Counted from the first letter of the stretch, positions 30,176 through 40,738 are shown. The stretch is 64,000 nt of DNA from Shewanella decolorationis S12 (GCF_000485795.1 NZ_AXZL01000076.1:645895-709894); one strand, 5' to 3'. Made by a program: numbers and translations. The notes: generated from the sequence alone by a model not told the origin.

Positions 30176-31321
30176 TTACTCCCTCCCTTGGCGAGCACGG
30201 TCCTCGCGAGAAGGGCGTCCACTCAAAGGCTCACCAATGCGAGTCGTTGACATAGATGAAGAATTGACGTTCTGCTGAGCCTTATGCTCAACCTCTGGCG
30301 TAGTCACAGGCTTCTCTTTCATTAACTTGTCTAAAGGCAAATACATTAAATTGCCATTGTTCTTCGCGTCGATCAGTACCTTGTTGGTATCTGTCATCAC
30401 CTGCTGCATTGCATCGAGATACAAACGCTTACGGGTCACTTCAGGTGCCGCTTGGTACTCAGGCAACAGTAACTCGAAACGAGCCACTTTACCGCGAGCT
30501 TCAAGAATTTCACGCTCTTTATAGGCATTCGCTTGTTGCGCCATACGCTCAACTTCACCGCGCGCTTTAGGCTCAACTTCACGGGCATAAGCTTCGGCTT
30601 CACGGATAAAGCGTTGTTCGTCTTCTTGCGCCGCAATCGCATCGTCGAAAGCATCTTTCACTTCTTCAGGAGGACGCGCTGGCAAAAAGTTAACGTCAAC
30701 AATGGCTAAGCCTAATTTGTACGGCTCAATGATGCGCTCGAGTTCTTTCCAAGTATCGCGACGAATCGCATCACGACCCGTAGTCAGAATATCGTCCATC
30801 TTGTTGTGGCCGATAACATAACGCAGCGCACTGTCTGTGGCTTCACGTAAGCTGGCATTCGCATCAACGGCACTGAACAGATAAGAGTACGCATCTAAAA
30901 TGCGATACTGTACGTCCAACTCGACCTTCACGACGTTTTCATCTGAGGTCAACATGCTGCCAGAAGCAGGAATGGAGCGAACAGACTGCACATCAACGGG
31001 ATAAATCTGGTCGATAAACGTAGCCTTCCAATGCAGACCAGGTCCTACCTCACCAATATGCTGACCAAAACGCAGCGCAACCCCACGCTCAGCTTCTTTA
31101 ATGGTGTAAAAACCCGAGAGTCCCCAAACAACAAAAGCGATGGCAAGAATGATGATTAAGCTGAACGAACTAAAGCTCTGGCCTGATGAGCCATTGCCTT
31201 TGCCGCCAAAGCGTTTTGAAAGATTACGAAAAACCTCATCAAGGTCTGGTGGTCCTTTGTCGTTACCACCTTTATTTCCCCAAGGATCATTACCCTTGTT
31301 ACCGGGCTCGTTCCAAGCCAT
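30176..31321 (-). CDS. hflK: Protease modulator HflK (SPFH/prohibitin family)
   Basis: Partner of HflC, 381 residues. The cytoplasmic N-terminus is rich in Gly/Asn/Asp (MAWNEPGNKGNDPWG, usual for HflK), then one membrane helix (about 53-73), an SPFH domain (about 75-260) with RPPEEVKDAFDDAIAAQED, and a Lys/Gln-rich tail. It sits 36 bases after hflX in the hfq-hflX-hflK-hflC unit. Confidence 0.96.
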   Translation of the reverse strand: MAWNEPGNKGNDPWGNKGGNDKGPPDLDEVFRNLSKRFGGKGNGSSGQSFSSFSLIIILAIAFVVWGLSGFYTIKEAERGVALRFGQHIGEVGPGLHWKATFIDQIYPVDVQSVRSIPASGSMLTSDENVVKVELDVQYRILDAYSYLFSAVDANASLREATDSALRYVIGHNKMDDILTTGRDAIRRDTWKELERIIEPYKLGLAIVDVNFLPARPPEEVKDAFDDAIAAQEDEQRFIREAEAYAREVEPKARGEVERMAQQANAYKEREILEARGKVARFELLLPEYQAAPEVTRKRLYLDAMQQVMTDTNKVLIDAKNNGNLMYLPLDKLMKEKPVTTPEVEHKAQQNVNSSSMSTTRIGEPLSGRPSREDRARQGRE

Positions 31322-31357
31322 TTAGCACTCCATAAGTGGATGAAATAAATTAGATTA

Positions 31358-32665
31358 TTAACAAACAGCCTTTTCTGTCGACGGATCGAAGATAAAGGTT
31401 TCTAACTCACCCTGACTCTGTTTAGCTAATCGGCGCCAATCGGCATCCGATAAACGAACAGACAAAATACAGTTCCCCAGATCGTCGTACTCTTTCTGCT
31501 GTATCGCATCCAGTCGATAAAACTGGCCAAGATAATGTCCAGCAGTTGCCGGAATCTTAAGTGTAAACTCATGAATAACTTCACCAATCAACTCGGTGAT
31601 CGCCTTCAGGAGCAGATCAAATCCCAAACGTTTTTGTGCCGAAAGCCAGACGCGCACAGGCTTACCGTGTTCATCGTATTCGATGCGCGGCGTGACATCC
31701 TCAAGCAGGTCGATTTTATTACAGACGACCAACTGCATCACCTCGGCAGCATCGATATCTTCAAGCACGTTTTGTACCTGCTCGAAGTTATCCGCCATAT
31801 TTTCATCAGCACAATCAACAATATGCAGCAATAAATCCGCTTGACGCGTTTCCTGCAATGTTGCCTTGAACGCGGCAACCAGATCGTGTGGTAAATGGCG
31901 AATAAAACCTACAGTGTCAGCTAAAATCACGGCACCGTCGGGCAGATCTAACTTTCTCAATGTGGGGTCGAGTGTGGCAAATAGCTGGTCGGCTGCATAA
32001 ACATCAGATGAGGTTAAGGCATTAAACAGCGTTGACTTGCCCGCGTTGGTATAACCCACTAATGAGACTGTTGGCATGTCACTACGCTTACGGGCGCGGC
32101 GACTCTGCTCACGTTGTTTATCAACACGCTCTAAGCGTTTATTGATATTTTTAATACGGCCCCTGAGCAAACGTCTATCGGTTTCGAGCTGGGTTTCACC
32201 CGGGCCACGTAAACCGATACCGCCTTTTTGGCGCTCAAGGTGAGTCCAACCACGCACAAGACGCGTCGACATGTGGCGCAATTGCGCTAGCTCCACCTGT
32301 AACTTACCTTCATGGGTCCGAGCACGTTGAGCGAAAATATCCAAGATCAGCGTGGTTCGGTCCAATACACGACACTGACACACCTGTTCAAGGTTTCGCT
32401 CTTGAGCAGGACTCAAGGCGTGATTGAAAATAACCACATTCGCCTCGGTCGCAGCCACTAATGCAGCTAACTCCTCGGCTTTACCAGAACCAATAAAAAA
32501 CTTACGGTCTGGTGAGCGTCGACTTCCAGTAATGACCCCGACTGAGCGTGCTCCAGCTGACTCGACTAATAGCTGTAACTCGACTAAGTCTTCCCGGCGT
32601 TCCTCATCGGAAAAGTCGATATGGACAAGAACCGCTGTTTCTCCCGCCTCATAACGATCAAACAA
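31358..32665 (-). CDS. hflX: Ribosome-associated GTPase HflX
   Basis: OBG-type GTPase of 435 residues that binds and splits stalled 70S ribosomes after stress. N-terminal ND1 domain, a coiled-coil (about 160-190), then the G domain: G1 GYTNAGKS, G3 DTVGFI, G4 NKID. The start MFDRYEAGE is typical. It follows hfq by 23 bases. Confidence 0.95.
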   Translation of the reverse strand: MFDRYEAGETAVLVHIDFSDEERREDLVELQLLVESAGARSVGVITGSRRSPDRKFFIGSGKAEELAALVAATEANVVIFNHALSPAQERNLEQVCQCRVLDRTTLILDIFAQRARTHEGKLQVELAQLRHMSTRLVRGWTHLERQKGGIGLRGPGETQLETDRRLLRGRIKNINKRLERVDKQREQSRRARKRSDMPTVSLVGYTNAGKSTLFNALTSSDVYAADQLFATLDPTLRKLDLPDGAVILADTVGFIRHLPHDLVAAFKATLQETRQADLLLHIVDCADENMADNFEQVQNVLEDIDAAEVMQLVVCNKIDLLEDVTPRIEYDEHGKPVRVWLSAQKRLGFDLLLKAITELIGEVIHEFTLKIPATAGHYLGQFYRLDAIQQKEYDDLGNCILSVRLSDADWRRLAKQSQGELETFIFDPSTEKAVC

Positions 32666-32688
32666 GAAGCAAACTCCTCAATTAAAAC

Positions 32689-32961
32689 TTATTCGCCACT
32701 TGGCATATCGTCTTGCGCGCCATAACCGCCCTGGGCATTTTGATGGCCAGCAACGTTAAATGGACGAGCAGGTACTACGGTAGAAATAGCGTGTTTGTAA
32801 ACCATTTGGCTCACTGTGTTTTTCAACAGAATGACAAACTGATCAAACGACTCTACCTGTCCTTGGAGTTTAATGCCGTTTACCAAGTAAATTGATACAG
32901 GAACGCGCTCGCGGCGTAGTGCGTTCAAAAATGGGTCTTGTAAAGATTGCCCCTTAGCCAT
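32689..32961 (-). CDS. hfq: RNA chaperone Hfq
   Basis: Sm-like hexameric RNA chaperone, 90 residues. Sm1 ([20 protein letters not shown]) and Sm2 with YKHAIST are present; the residues Q8, F42-type and YKH that bind RNA are conserved. The C-terminal tail after residue 66 is short and Gly/Asp/Gln-rich, shorter than in E. coli (102). Ribosome binding site AAGGAA. A possible own promoter lies in the gap to miaA. Confidence 0.97.
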   Translation of the reverse strand: MAKGQSLQDPFLNALRRERVPVSIYLVNGIKLQGQVESFDQFVILLKNTVSQMVYKHAISTVVPARPFNVAGHQNAQGGYGAQDDMPSGE

Positions 32962-33030
32962 TTTATTATTTCCTTTTTAATTTATATAAAAATAAATCGT
33001 TATCAGTGAAGTTTTTTGTTTAGTTTTAGT

Positions 33031-33036
33031 ATTATA
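33031..33036 (-). promoter_or_regulatory. Candidate -10 element of an hfq promoter
   Basis: A perfect TATAAT on the minus strand lies in the 92-base gap between miaA and hfq, 70 bases before the hfq ATG. The -35 region (CGCTAG, near the miaA stop) is poor. E. coli hfq also has internal promoters near miaA, which makes this plausible. Confidence 0.35.
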
Positions 33037-33053
33037 CAGCAAGGGCTAATAAG

Positions 33054-33980
33054 CTAGCGGCATTGACGCATAAGTGTAACTAAATTCCCCTCAGCACCAC
33101 TTTCAAGCCAATTCAACTCTGGCCAACTACGTAACCATGTTAATTGACGCTTAGCTAATTGCCTAGTAGCGGCAACGGCTTTTTCGACCATAGTATCATA
33201 GTCAAATTCACCATCGAGATACTGCCAACATTGTCGATATCCCACGCAACGCATTGAGGGCAAATCTAAATGTAGGTCACCTCTCGCTTTCAGCTGGGCG
33301 ACTTCATCAATAAAACCTTGCTCTAACATTATCCGAAAACGCTGCCCGATTAACTCATGCAGCACTTTGCGCTCACGGGGCGCAATGGCAAATTGCACCA
33401 CATCGTAGGGTAAAGGAGCCGACTTGGTTTGAGTTAACTCGGTCAGACTCTTACCGCTTATTCTATATACTTCTATCGCTCTTGAAAGCCTTTGTGGATC
33501 ATTAGGATGAATTCTTTCTGCCGATACGGGATCTATCTCCCTTAATTGCTCGTGCAATGCTTCCCATCCGTTTGCGTCCGCTTCGGCTTGAATATCGGCC
33601 CGAATCGCTTCATCGGCACTCGGTAACGGCGATAATCCTTCTAAAAGCGCCTTAAAGTACATCATGGTCCCACCCACTAATACCGGGGTCTTGCCCATGC
33701 TAATAATCTGTTCAATCTCGCGCAGCGCATCGGTCCTAAAATCGGCGGCGGAGTAGCTCTCTACCGGATCGCGGATGTCGATCAGTCGATGCGGACCTCG
33801 CGCTAATTCCTCGGCAGAGGGCTTAGCACTGCCAATGTCCATGCCACGATAGATCAATGCTGAATCAACCGAGATAATCTCGCAATTATGCTTTTCGGCT
33901 AATTCGAGTGCTAAAGCGGTTTTTCCGGAGGCCGTTGGTCCCATCAAAAAAACCACTTTTGGCTGTAATTCTTTATTCAA
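33054..33980 (-). CDS. miaA: tRNA dimethylallyltransferase
   Basis: Adds a dimethylallyl group to A37 of tRNAs that read UNN codons, 308 residues (usual length). P-loop [28 protein letters not shown], and the C-terminal signature [16 protein letters not shown] with [13 protein letters not shown]. Its start overlaps the end of mutL by 8 bases, as commonly seen. Confidence 0.97.
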   Translation of the reverse strand: MNKELQPKVVFLMGPTASGKTALALELAEKHNCEIISVDSALIYRGMDIGSAKPSAEELARGPHRLIDIRDPVESYSAADFRTDALREIEQIISMGKTPVLVGGTMMYFKALLEGLSPLPSADEAIRADIQAEADANGWEALHEQLREIDPVSAERIHPNDPQRLSRAIEVYRISGKSLTELTQTKSAPLPYDVVQFAIAPRERKVLHELIGQRFRIMLEQGFIDEVAQLKARGDLHLDLPSMRCVGYRQCWQYLDGEFDYDTMVEKAVAATRQLAKRQLTWLRSWPELNWLESGAEGNLVTLMRQCR

Positions 33981-35919
33981 TTGCTTGCTCTTCTAGCCAC
34001 GATTGCCAAGGTAAGGATACTGCTTTATTGGCAATTTGCTGTCTTTTCTCTTCAGTTAACTGGCAATAGGCCGCCCAAATATCCGGTGCCGAGGTAAATC
34101 CAGTCAAACTCTGCTCTGCCAGCCACACAGCCAATGCATTAGGTGCTGGCGCTTCAAAACGTAGCGATTGCAACCACTCGGGGATCACCTTCGCTAACTG
34201 GCTATCCCTGAGATATGGGGGCACTTTTTTAATTATCAACTGCTGATAGCGAATTGTTAGCTCTAATCCTAATTGCCGGATAAGTGTTTCATGTTCTTCG
34301 AGTAATGCCGGCCAATCGGTATCGGCGGCAATCGATACTGGCATCAATAAGGGCTGACCTATCAAGCCGGTTGCCAGCTTTGTTTCTATCTCATGGCTAC
34401 GGGTCGCTAACGCCACAGATTGAATCGGCAATAGACTCAAGTTTTGCCCTTGCGCCAACACCCAATATTGACCATTGAGTATGGCGGGCATTGCAAGCAC
34501 GGGTTGATACGGCTTGTCCTGCACGCTGTAGGATGGCGTCTGCAATAATTCGCCGTAACTGGCGATAGCCGCCTTAGAAGGAAGCTCGGCTCGTGCTCGA
34601 CTTTCCCCTGCCGAACCACTGCGTGACTCCCGCGGAACGGCCATACTGCCGTAGGCATTGCTTTGCACGCCAGAATACGGACGCGCGCTGGCATTATCCC
34701 GAGTACGCTCACCTAGCGGCGAATCGACCCGGCTTTCCCATGACATCTCGGCACGAGAAGTATCCGCACGTGAAGCTTCATCCCAAGTTGAATAAGTTTT
34801 AGATTCAGGCGATTGCAGCTCGAAGGCAAGATACTCAGTTTGTGTCTGCGTCCCAGATTCAGAGAGAGAAATCTCATCCTTAACCTGTGGCGAACTCGAC
34901 TCAAAAGGACGCTCAAGACCCAGCTCACCCGCTTCTTCAAGCGCCGATTGCAGTGCTTGCAGAATATAATCATGCACATAGCGGCTCTGATGAAAGCGCA
35001 CTTCGTGTTTCGCCGGATGCACGTTCACATCCACCTGATGGGGATCGATATCCAGCATCAACACATAACCAGGCTGTTCGACCTCGGCTTTTTGGGCAAA
35101 TGCTTGGCGCACCGCATGATTGACTAAACGGTCGCGCACTAAGCGGCCATTCACATAAAAATAATGGGTGTCGGTTAACACCGTTGACCAAGGCGACTGT
35201 AAATAACCACTTAAACGCAGGTCATCATGTTGGCATTCGACCCGCAACGCCTCATCGGCAAATTGGCGTCCAGCAACCTGAGTCAATCGCTGCAAATACT
35301 GCGGCTCATTCATCGCCGGACGATAGTTACGTACGGTTTTACCATTGTGAGTCAAGGTAAAGTGGATATCCCCGCGCACTAATGCAATCCGTTTTAGCCA
35401 TTCATCGATATGGGTAAATTCGGTTTTATCGCTTTTAAGAAAACGTCTGCGGGCGGGCGTATTAAAAAACAGATCGACAACTTCGATAGTTGAACCAACA
35501 GGATGCGCGGCCGGCATGACTTTAACCGCCATATCGACGCCTTCGGCATAAGCCTGCCACGCTTCCGTTTGCTCGGCCGTTCGCGAGGTCAAGGTTAAGC
35601 GGGATACCGAACTGATACTCGCCAATGCCTCACCACGAAAACCAAAACTAAGAATCGCTTCAAGGTCGTCAAGGGAATGCAATTTCGAGGTAGCATGGCG
35701 CGATAAAGCCAAGGCCAGCTCATCCTTTGGGATCCCCGAACCATTGTCGCGGATCTTAATCAGCTTGCTGCCGCCCTTATCGATTTCGATATCGATACGC
35801 GTCGCCCCAGCATCTAGGCTGTTCTCGACAAGTTCCTTCACCACGGAAGCTGGCCGTTCGACCACTTCACCAGCGGCGATTTGGTTGGCTAATTGCGGCG
35901 GAAGGATCTGGATCCCCAT
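33973..35919 (-). CDS. mutL: DNA mismatch repair protein MutL
   Basis: Matchmaker ATPase of mismatch repair, 648 residues. The GHKL ATPase is at the N-terminus ([36 protein letters not shown]) and the S5-like domain follows; residues about 335-475 are a low-complexity Ser/Arg/Glu linker; the C-terminal dimer domain lacks the DQHA-E endonuclease motif, as in E. coli-type MutL. Start at 35919 ([12 protein letters not shown] 8 bases ahead); an in-frame ATG at 35928 and a longer frame to 35976 exist. It is 13 bases after amiB. Confidence 0.95.
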   Translation of the reverse strand: MGIQILPPQLANQIAAGEVVERPASVVKELVENSLDAGATRIDIEIDKGGSKLIKIRDNGSGIPKDELALALSRHATSKLHSLDDLEAILSFGFRGEALASISSVSRLTLTSRTAEQTEAWQAYAEGVDMAVKVMPAAHPVGSTIEVVDLFFNTPARRRFLKSDKTEFTHIDEWLKRIALVRGDIHFTLTHNGKTVRNYRPAMNEPQYLQRLTQVAGRQFADEALRVECQHDDLRLSGYLQSPWSTVLTDTHYFYVNGRLVRDRLVNHAVRQAFAQKAEVEQPGYVLMLDIDPHQVDVNVHPAKHEVRFHQSRYVHDYILQALQSALEEAGELGLERPFESSSPQVKDEISLSESGTQTQTEYLAFELQSPESKTYSTWDEASRADTSRAEMSWESRVDSPLGERTRDNASARPYSGVQSNAYGSMAVPRESRSGSAGESRARAELPSKAAIASYGELLQTPSYSVQDKPYQPVLAMPAILNGQYWVLAQGQNLSLLPIQSVALATRSHEIETKLATGLIGQPLLMPVSIAADTDWPALLEEHETLIRQLGLELTIRYQQLIIKKVPPYLRDSQLAKVIPEWLQSLRFEAPAPNALAVWLAEQSLTGFTSAPDIWAAYCQLTEEKRQQIANKAVSLPWQSWLEEQAIE

Positions 35920-35932
35920 AGACTTCATCCTA

Positions 35933-37324
35933 TTAACTCTCAGGAATAATGAGTGTTTGCCCGAGTTGAACCACATCCGTCTTCATACCATTGGCGCGCT
36001 TAATGCTTGCCATAGGCACTTGATAACGCTGAGCAATCGCCGAAAGTGACTCACCGCGGCTCACCTTGTGTTTAATATTTCCCGAGGAATATTTCGGGCT
36101 CGAGCTAGCCGTTGTACCACCGCTATTACGCTTCGCGAGCAAGGTATCTGCCGGCGGGTTATTGTGGAAATAACGGCTAACGCCCTTATGGATGGCGGTT
36201 GCGATACTTTCCTGATGGCGGCTGCTATTAAGTAATCTTTCTTCCTTCGGATTCGAGATAAATCCTGTCTCCACCAAAATGGAAGGAATATCGGGGGATT
36301 TTAATACCGCAAGGCTCGCAGACTCAGGGCGACTCTTATGCAACTCAGTGACCGCTCCTAAATCCTTAAGAATATCCCCAGCAACAGAGTGGCCTATGGC
36401 CATGGAACTGTTCATGGACATGTCGAGCAGAGTCATTGCAAGGTACTGTTCATTATCAGTATTTTGGATAATTTCCCCGGCACCACCCAAAAGTTCTGAG
36501 TGTTTCTCCTTTTGCTCTAACCAACGACCAATTTCACTGTTAGCCCGACGCATCGACAGAACCCACACTGATGCGCCTCTGGGGTTGGGCGAGGTAAAGG
36601 CATCGGCATGGATAGAAATCAGTAAATCAGCCTTACTGTTACGGGCGAGCTCAGAGCGCTTGTTCAAATTCACAAAGTAATCGCCGGTACGGATCATCAC
36701 AGCGCGCATACCCGGCGTATCGTTGATCTTACTGGCCACTCTTTTGGCTATCTCCAGCGCTACTTTTTTCTCGTAAACACCTGAAGGGCCAATAGAACCA
36801 GGATCATCACCACCGTGGCCCGCATCAATGGCCACCACAATATCACGGGAGGATTGCGCCGATTGAGTAACCGTTTTAACGGGAGTCGAACTCACCACCG
36901 CTGTCGCTGTCGTTAAGGTTTTATCCTCGAGATCCACCACCAGACGATTGCCATAGGGCGCCGTCACCGGTAGGGAAAATAGGTTGGCATTTAATGGCTT
37001 AACCAAATCGATCACCAAACGTAAATCACCTTTAGTAGGTGATTTGCTGACGCGAACCCCCTTAACCAATTTGCTGTTGTTATCGATATTTTTCAGGCTC
37101 AGTTTTGTCGACGCCTTTTTAAGGTCGACCACTAAACGATTGGGTCCATCGAGGGAAAAATAAGTGTAATTAGGCGCTTCGCTCAAATCGAACACCACAC
37201 GGGTCGACTCGGGAGCAGCCCAAATACGCACGCCCTCAAGCTGGTTAGCCGCGTGGGCTGCTACAGCAAAAAAAGCGCACAGAAAAAGAGTAATAGTCTG
37301 AAAGTAATGCTTATTTTTAGTCAT
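35933..37324 (-). CDS. amiB: N-acetylmuramoyl-L-alanine amidase AmiB with AMIN and LysM
   Basis: Periplasmic septal amidase, 463 residues. Signal peptide 1-25 (AHA), AMIN domain (about 28-130), amidase_3 catalytic domain (about 160-390) with zinc motif [12 protein letters not shown] and SIHADAF, and a C-terminal LysM (about 415-461, [16 protein letters not shown]) for cell-wall binding. Needs EnvC activation in E. coli. It overlaps no neighbour: tsaE ends 8 bases before it. Confidence 0.95.
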   Translation of the reverse strand: MTKNKHYFQTITLFLCAFFAVAAHAANQLEGVRIWAAPESTRVVFDLSEAPNYTYFSLDGPNRLVVDLKKASTKLSLKNIDNNSKLVKGVRVSKSPTKGDLRLVIDLVKPLNANLFSLPVTAPYGNRLVVDLEDKTLTTATAVVSSTPVKTVTQSAQSSRDIVVAIDAGHGGDDPGSIGPSGVYEKKVALEIAKRVASKINDTPGMRAVMIRTGDYFVNLNKRSELARNSKADLLISIHADAFTSPNPRGASVWVLSMRRANSEIGRWLEQKEKHSELLGGAGEIIQNTDNEQYLAMTLLDMSMNSSMAIGHSVAGDILKDLGAVTELHKSRPESASLAVLKSPDIPSILVETGFISNPKEERLLNSSRHQESIATAIHKGVSRYFHNNPPADTLLAKRNSGGTTASSSPKYSSGNIKHKVSRGESLSAIAQRYQVPMASIKRANGMKTDVVQLGQTLIIPES

Positions 37325-37332
37325 CTTTGTTT

Positions 37333-37791
37333 TTATTTTATTGCGGCTAATAGCTTTTTACCTGATTCTGTTAAGGCTCGAATTTGGATTTCACGTCCTT
37401 GGTTAACATAATTTAAATGCAAGTGAATATCGGCATCGGGCAAGAGTCCATGACCTTTGTCGGGCCATTCCACAATGCACAGACTGCTATCGGTAAAGTA
37501 ATCACGGATCCCCATGAACTCGAGTTCTTCAGGATCGTTTAAACGATACAAATCAAAATGATAAACTTCGACACCGTCTAGCTCATAAGGTTCAACTAAA
37601 GTGTAGGTTGGGCTCTTTACCGCTCCTTTATGCCCTAATCCTTGGATTAACCCGCGGCTCAGAGTGGTTTTACCCGCCCCTAAATCCCCCGTCAAATACA
37701 GAGTCAAAGGCGCTTGAATATGGCGGGCCAATTTTTGCCCAACCGCAATAGTCTCGTCTTCGTTATTTAATTGAAAGGTTAACTCTGTCAT
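37333..37791 (-). CDS. tsaE: tRNA threonylcarbamoyladenosine biosynthesis ATPase TsaE
   Basis: P-loop ATPase of the t6A complex (TsaB-TsaD-TsaE), about 152 residues. Walker A TGDLGAGKTTLSRGL and the HFDLYRL motif are present. Start at the ATG at 37791 (MTELTFQLNNEDETIAVG); an in-frame TTG at 37830 would add 13 residues that look non-native. Second gene of nnr-tsaE-amiB-mutL-miaA. A hairpin lies just upstream. Confidence 0.92.
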   Translation of the reverse strand: MTELTFQLNNEDETIAVGQKLARHIQAPLTLYLTGDLGAGKTTLSRGLIQGLGHKGAVKSPTYTLVEPYELDGVEVYHFDLYRLNDPEELEFMGIRDYFTDSSLCIVEWPDKGHGLLPDADIHLHLNYVNQGREIQIRALTESGKKLLAAIK

Positions 37792-37828
37792 TTCCGCTTT
37801 TATCACTGCTGTTATGGATGGAGGAGGC

Positions 37829-37861
37829 AACTTAAGCGCGGGAATGTCCTGCGCTTAAGTT
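37829..37861. repeat. Perfect 11-bp inverted repeat between nnr and tsaE
   Basis: Arms 37829-37839 and 37851-37861 are exact inverse complements with an 11-base spacer. It lies 10 bases past the nnr stop and 38 bases ahead of the tsaE ATG. There is no T tract after it on the minus strand, so it is a weak terminator at best; it could also be an RNA structure or processing site. Confidence 0.55.
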
Positions 37862-37870
37862 TTACAGCGC

Positions 37871-39370
37871 CTAGAGTAAATCACTATTTACTAATTGGCG
37901 AATAAAAGGCATCAAATCGCTGGCTAACATGCCCCGCTCACCCTGCACTGCAGCCAAATCGGCCGCGCAGCCATGAACGACAACCCCAACAACGGTCGCC
38001 TGCATGTTATCCATTCCTTGAGCCATCAGTGCGCCTATAATACCAGATAACACATCGCCGCACCCACCACTCGCAAGCCCCGGATTTCCAACAGGTGCAA
38101 CGACCATCTGTTTTCCATCAAAAATGACTGTGCCCGCGCCTTTGAGCAGCACCACGCCACCATATTTTTGCTGCAGAGCACGCACGGCAGCGAATCTATC
38201 CTGCTCAATGTCGGCGACACTGCACCCCAAAAGCCGCGCAGCTTCCCCAGGATGGGGCGTGAGCACCCAGTTAGTTTGCCTGCGCGGTTCTTGACTCAAT
38301 AGATTTAGAGCATCGGCATCGAGCACACAGGGTTTATCGCTTAAGCCCGCGGCTTTAAACAAGTTATAACCCCAATCGTGTTTTCCTAACCCCGGACCAA
38401 GCACCACCACCTGCGCCCAACCTAGGCGCAGATAGACTTCCATATCAACCAGTTCACAACCCCAAAACATCAATTCGGGGCGTGAGACGTTTACTGTCAG
38501 TTGATGTTCAGGCCTGCTGATCACAGTCACCAATCCGGCACCCGCACGTAAGCAGGCTTCACTGGCGAGGCGAATGGCTCCAGCCATACCAAAATCACCA
38601 CCGATCAGCGTTACCTTGCCCGATTGCCCCTTGTGGCTGTCCCGTGCTCTTGCGGCAAAATGGCTTTTTAACATTTCACCGCCGACTCGCATTGCACTCT
38701 CAGCATCGAAGAAAGGCGTTAATCCCAGATCGGCAAAAGCCAAATGGCCGCAGTGGTGCCTCGCCTTGCTGGTCAAAAGTCCCTGTTTTAATCCACCAAA
38801 GCATAGAGTGACATCCGCCATCACGGCGATATGAGCAGCAACGCCAGTGTCGGCAACAATTCCCGAGGGCAGATCTAAACTCAGTACCCAAGCTTCACTC
38901 TGATTGATCGCACGAATTAGTGCGGCTAATTCCTCACGCACAGCGCCCTGTACGCCTGTGCCCAGCAGACCATCGATAATGATTGGTGCCTGCAGTATTG
39001 CTTCGATATTGGGGGAATCAATAACACCGCCTAGGTTTAGATAGGCAGAAAGTGCTTGCTCGAACTCTGCAGAGCCTTGGGTTTTGAGCAAATAAACCTT
39101 GACCTGATGCCCTGCTTCTAAGGCTAGGCGCGCGCAAACGAGCGCATCGGCGCCATTATTGCCGCTACCCGCCAATACCAGTAAAGGCATTCCTTCAAGC
39201 TGAGGATGCCGTTCACTATGTTGAGTAAAGCACTCGAATGCCGCCCGACCTGCACGTTCAACTAATTGATATAAAGTGGTTTCACCTTCTGAAACAGCAA
39301 GCAATTCAGCGGCTCTCACCTGCTGCTGCGTATAAAGCGCCATGGGTAAACTCGATAAATCTTGTGCCAT
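37871..39370 (-). CDS. nnr: Bifunctional NAD(P)H-hydrate epimerase / ADP-dependent NAD(P)H-hydrate dehydratase
   Basis: Metabolite-repair enzyme of 499 residues that repairs hydrated NAD(P)H. N-terminal epimerase domain (about 10-215) with GSGNNGADAL and GLLGTGVQG; C-terminal ribokinase-like dehydratase (about 225-495) with SGKVTLIGGDFGMAGA, LTPHPGEAARLLG and the GGCGDVLSG motif. Start at ATG 39370 with AGGAGA 8 bases ahead; the frame extends to a TTG at 39391. Head of the nnr-tsaE-amiB-mutL cluster, as in E. coli. Confidence 0.94.
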   Translation of the reverse strand: MAQDLSSLPMALYTQQQVRAAELLAVSEGETTLYQLVERAGRAAFECFTQHSERHPQLEGMPLLVLAGSGNNGADALVCARLALEAGHQVKVYLLKTQGSAEFEQALSAYLNLGGVIDSPNIEAILQAPIIIDGLLGTGVQGAVREELAALIRAINQSEAWVLSLDLPSGIVADTGVAAHIAVMADVTLCFGGLKQGLLTSKARHHCGHLAFADLGLTPFFDAESAMRVGGEMLKSHFAARARDSHKGQSGKVTLIGGDFGMAGAIRLASEACLRAGAGLVTVISRPEHQLTVNVSRPELMFWGCELVDMEVYLRLGWAQVVVLGPGLGKHDWGYNLFKAAGLSDKPCVLDADALNLLSQEPRRQTNWVLTPHPGEAARLLGCSVADIEQDRFAAVRALQQKYGGVVLLKGAGTVIFDGKQMVVAPVGNPGLASGGCGDVLSGIIGALMAQGMDNMQATVVGVVVHGCAADLAAVQGERGMLASDLMPFIRQLVNSDLL

Positions 39371-39570
39371 AGAGGATCTCCTGCGCGACAACTAATCAAA
39401 AGGACTGCTCACCGGATACGCCACATTATCGGTGAGAACTAAGTATTGAATGGTTAAATCAACCAATGAGATCAAGAAAATAACAAAAACCGCGCCGTAA
39501 AATTATGACGTAAATCAGTTGCCATGCAAAAAGCGTCCAAAGTGAATAATACTCATCCGGCAAAAACAAC

Positions 39571-39593
39571 AAAGCCAGCATTGCGCTGGCTTT
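39571..39593 (-). terminator. Terminator of the unknown 151-residue gene
   Basis: A 9-bp perfect stem (39571-39579 with 39585-39593), 5-base loop. On the minus strand it is followed by a T-rich stretch. It stands 22 bases after the stop codon at 39615. Confidence 0.75.
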
Positions 39594-39614
39594 GAGAGGT
39601 CATTCGGCATCGAA

Positions 39615-40070
39615 TTAGATATCGTCCATCCGAATCGTGCTATGTACCAGACGTTGCTGCTGGGTTTTCTCTACCCGAATCAGGCCCTCAAGTGCGGTAC
39701 GGGCATCTTCGGCTGTGGTTGAGTTAACGGTTTTCTCTAATAAGCCAATCAGTCGATTTTCTAAATCGAGGTGCAAATTCAGCACATCATCTTCAGTCAT
39801 ATTGGCAGGCAACATAGTGTCTTGGCAGCGCTTAGTAAAGTCTTCAAATACAAAGTCTTTATACCAAGTATCTAATACTCTAACGGGCGCCTCATCCATA
39901 TAATCACGCAATTTTTCAGCCACATGTTTTTGATGAGACTCAAAATACTCCAGCATCATCTTCACGCGGGCAGAATCGGCCTGATTGTTCAGTCGGCCAT
40001 AGAGTTGCGCCATATCTAAGCGGCAGTTCGCCACATACTCAAGTAAATCACGTAATTGTTGAATACGCAT
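39615..40070 (-). CDS. Conserved-looking helical protein, function unknown
   Basis: A 151-residue soluble protein, mostly predicted helical. The sequence RIQQLRDLLEYVANCRLDMAQLYGRL...MMLEYFESHQKHVAEKL shows a regular four-helix pattern with E, H residues reminiscent of ferritin-like or rubrerythrin-like folds, but no clear diiron E-x-x-H pair set is obvious apart from YFESHQKH. Start at ATG 40070, with GGAG nine bases ahead; a GTG at 40079 is unlikely. It stands between nnr and the tRNA-Gly array, where E. coli-type clusters have queG, which is absent. I do not recognise the function. Confidence 0.6.
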   Translation of the reverse strand: MRIQQLRDLLEYVANCRLDMAQLYGRLNNQADSARVKMMLEYFESHQKHVAEKLRDYMDEAPVRVLDTWYKDFVFEDFTKRCQDTMLPANMTEDDVLNLHLDLENRLIGLLEKTVNSTTAEDARTALEGLIRVEKTQQQRLVHSTIRMDDI

Positions 40071-40510
40071 ACAATGCACTCCAGTGTTAAGCCAACTACT
40101 TGGCGCTATTAACTTTGTCTGGATTCATTATGTAAGTAAAAGCGTTACGAATATTTGAACAAGGTCATAATTTAACTTTCGCAACGCCATCTAATTTAGG
40201 AAATCTTGAAGAAACAAGGCGCAGATCACGCATTAACCTTGCTGTTTTATTTTTTACAAAATAGTAAACATCATCAACTACAGCCGCAGAGCAGGCAAAT
40301 CCTGCCTGCTCTTAACCGCATTAGCATTAAAAATAACCGCGAAAACAAAGATTAATAAATTAAAGTGATGAAAGTGCTAAGAAAGTGCTTGGAACAATCA
40401 AGAACGGAACAAACATGCCAAGCATACAAAAGAGCAAAGTAGCACTACGTAAGTTGTGATATATAAGTTTGAAATGGAGAAGATTTAATGGAGAGGCTTA
40501 CGAGAAAAAT
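40071..40510. other. Intergenic region between unknown gene and tRNA-Gly array
   Basis: 440 AT-rich bases with no supported gene. One hairpin stands out: a 9-bp perfect stem at 40288-40296 with 40304-40312, not followed by a T tract in either direction. It might mark the end of the tRNA transcript (minus strand), but that is speculative. Confidence 0.4.
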
Positions 40511-40586
40511 TGGAGCGACATATCGGGTTCGAACCGATGACCTATACCTTGGCAAGGTATCGCTCTACCAACTGAGCTAATGTCGC
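40511..40586 (-). tRNA. tRNA-Gly(GCC), copy 1
   Basis: 76 bases, cloverleaf complete: 7-bp acceptor (GCGACAT/ATGTCGC), D arm GCTC/GAGC, anticodon stem ATACC/GGTAT with loop TTGCCAA giving anticodon GCC, T arm ATCGG/CCGAT with TTCGAAC loop, discriminator T and encoded CCA. Identical to the other three copies. Last of the array in transcription order. Confidence 0.97.
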
Positions 40587-40630
40587 ATAATTTTGTATTT
40601 AATGACTTGGTGAATCACTAAATTTGTATT

Positions 40631-40706
40631 TGGAGCGACATATCGGGTTCGAACCGATGACCTATACCTTGGCAAGGTATCGCTCTACCAACTGAGCTAA
40701 TGTCGC
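40631..40706 (-). tRNA. tRNA-Gly(GCC), copy 2
   Basis: Identical to copy 1, same anticodon GCC and encoded CCA. Separated from copy 1 by a 44-base spacer that recurs beside copy 4. Confidence 0.97.
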
Positions 40707-40738
40707 ATTTACGTTTTAAGACTGTAACCGTCTGAAAT

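Noticed and set aside
40288-40312. Hairpin downstream of the tRNA array as its terminator
   Set aside because: No T tract follows and it is about 200 bases away; only noted as structure.
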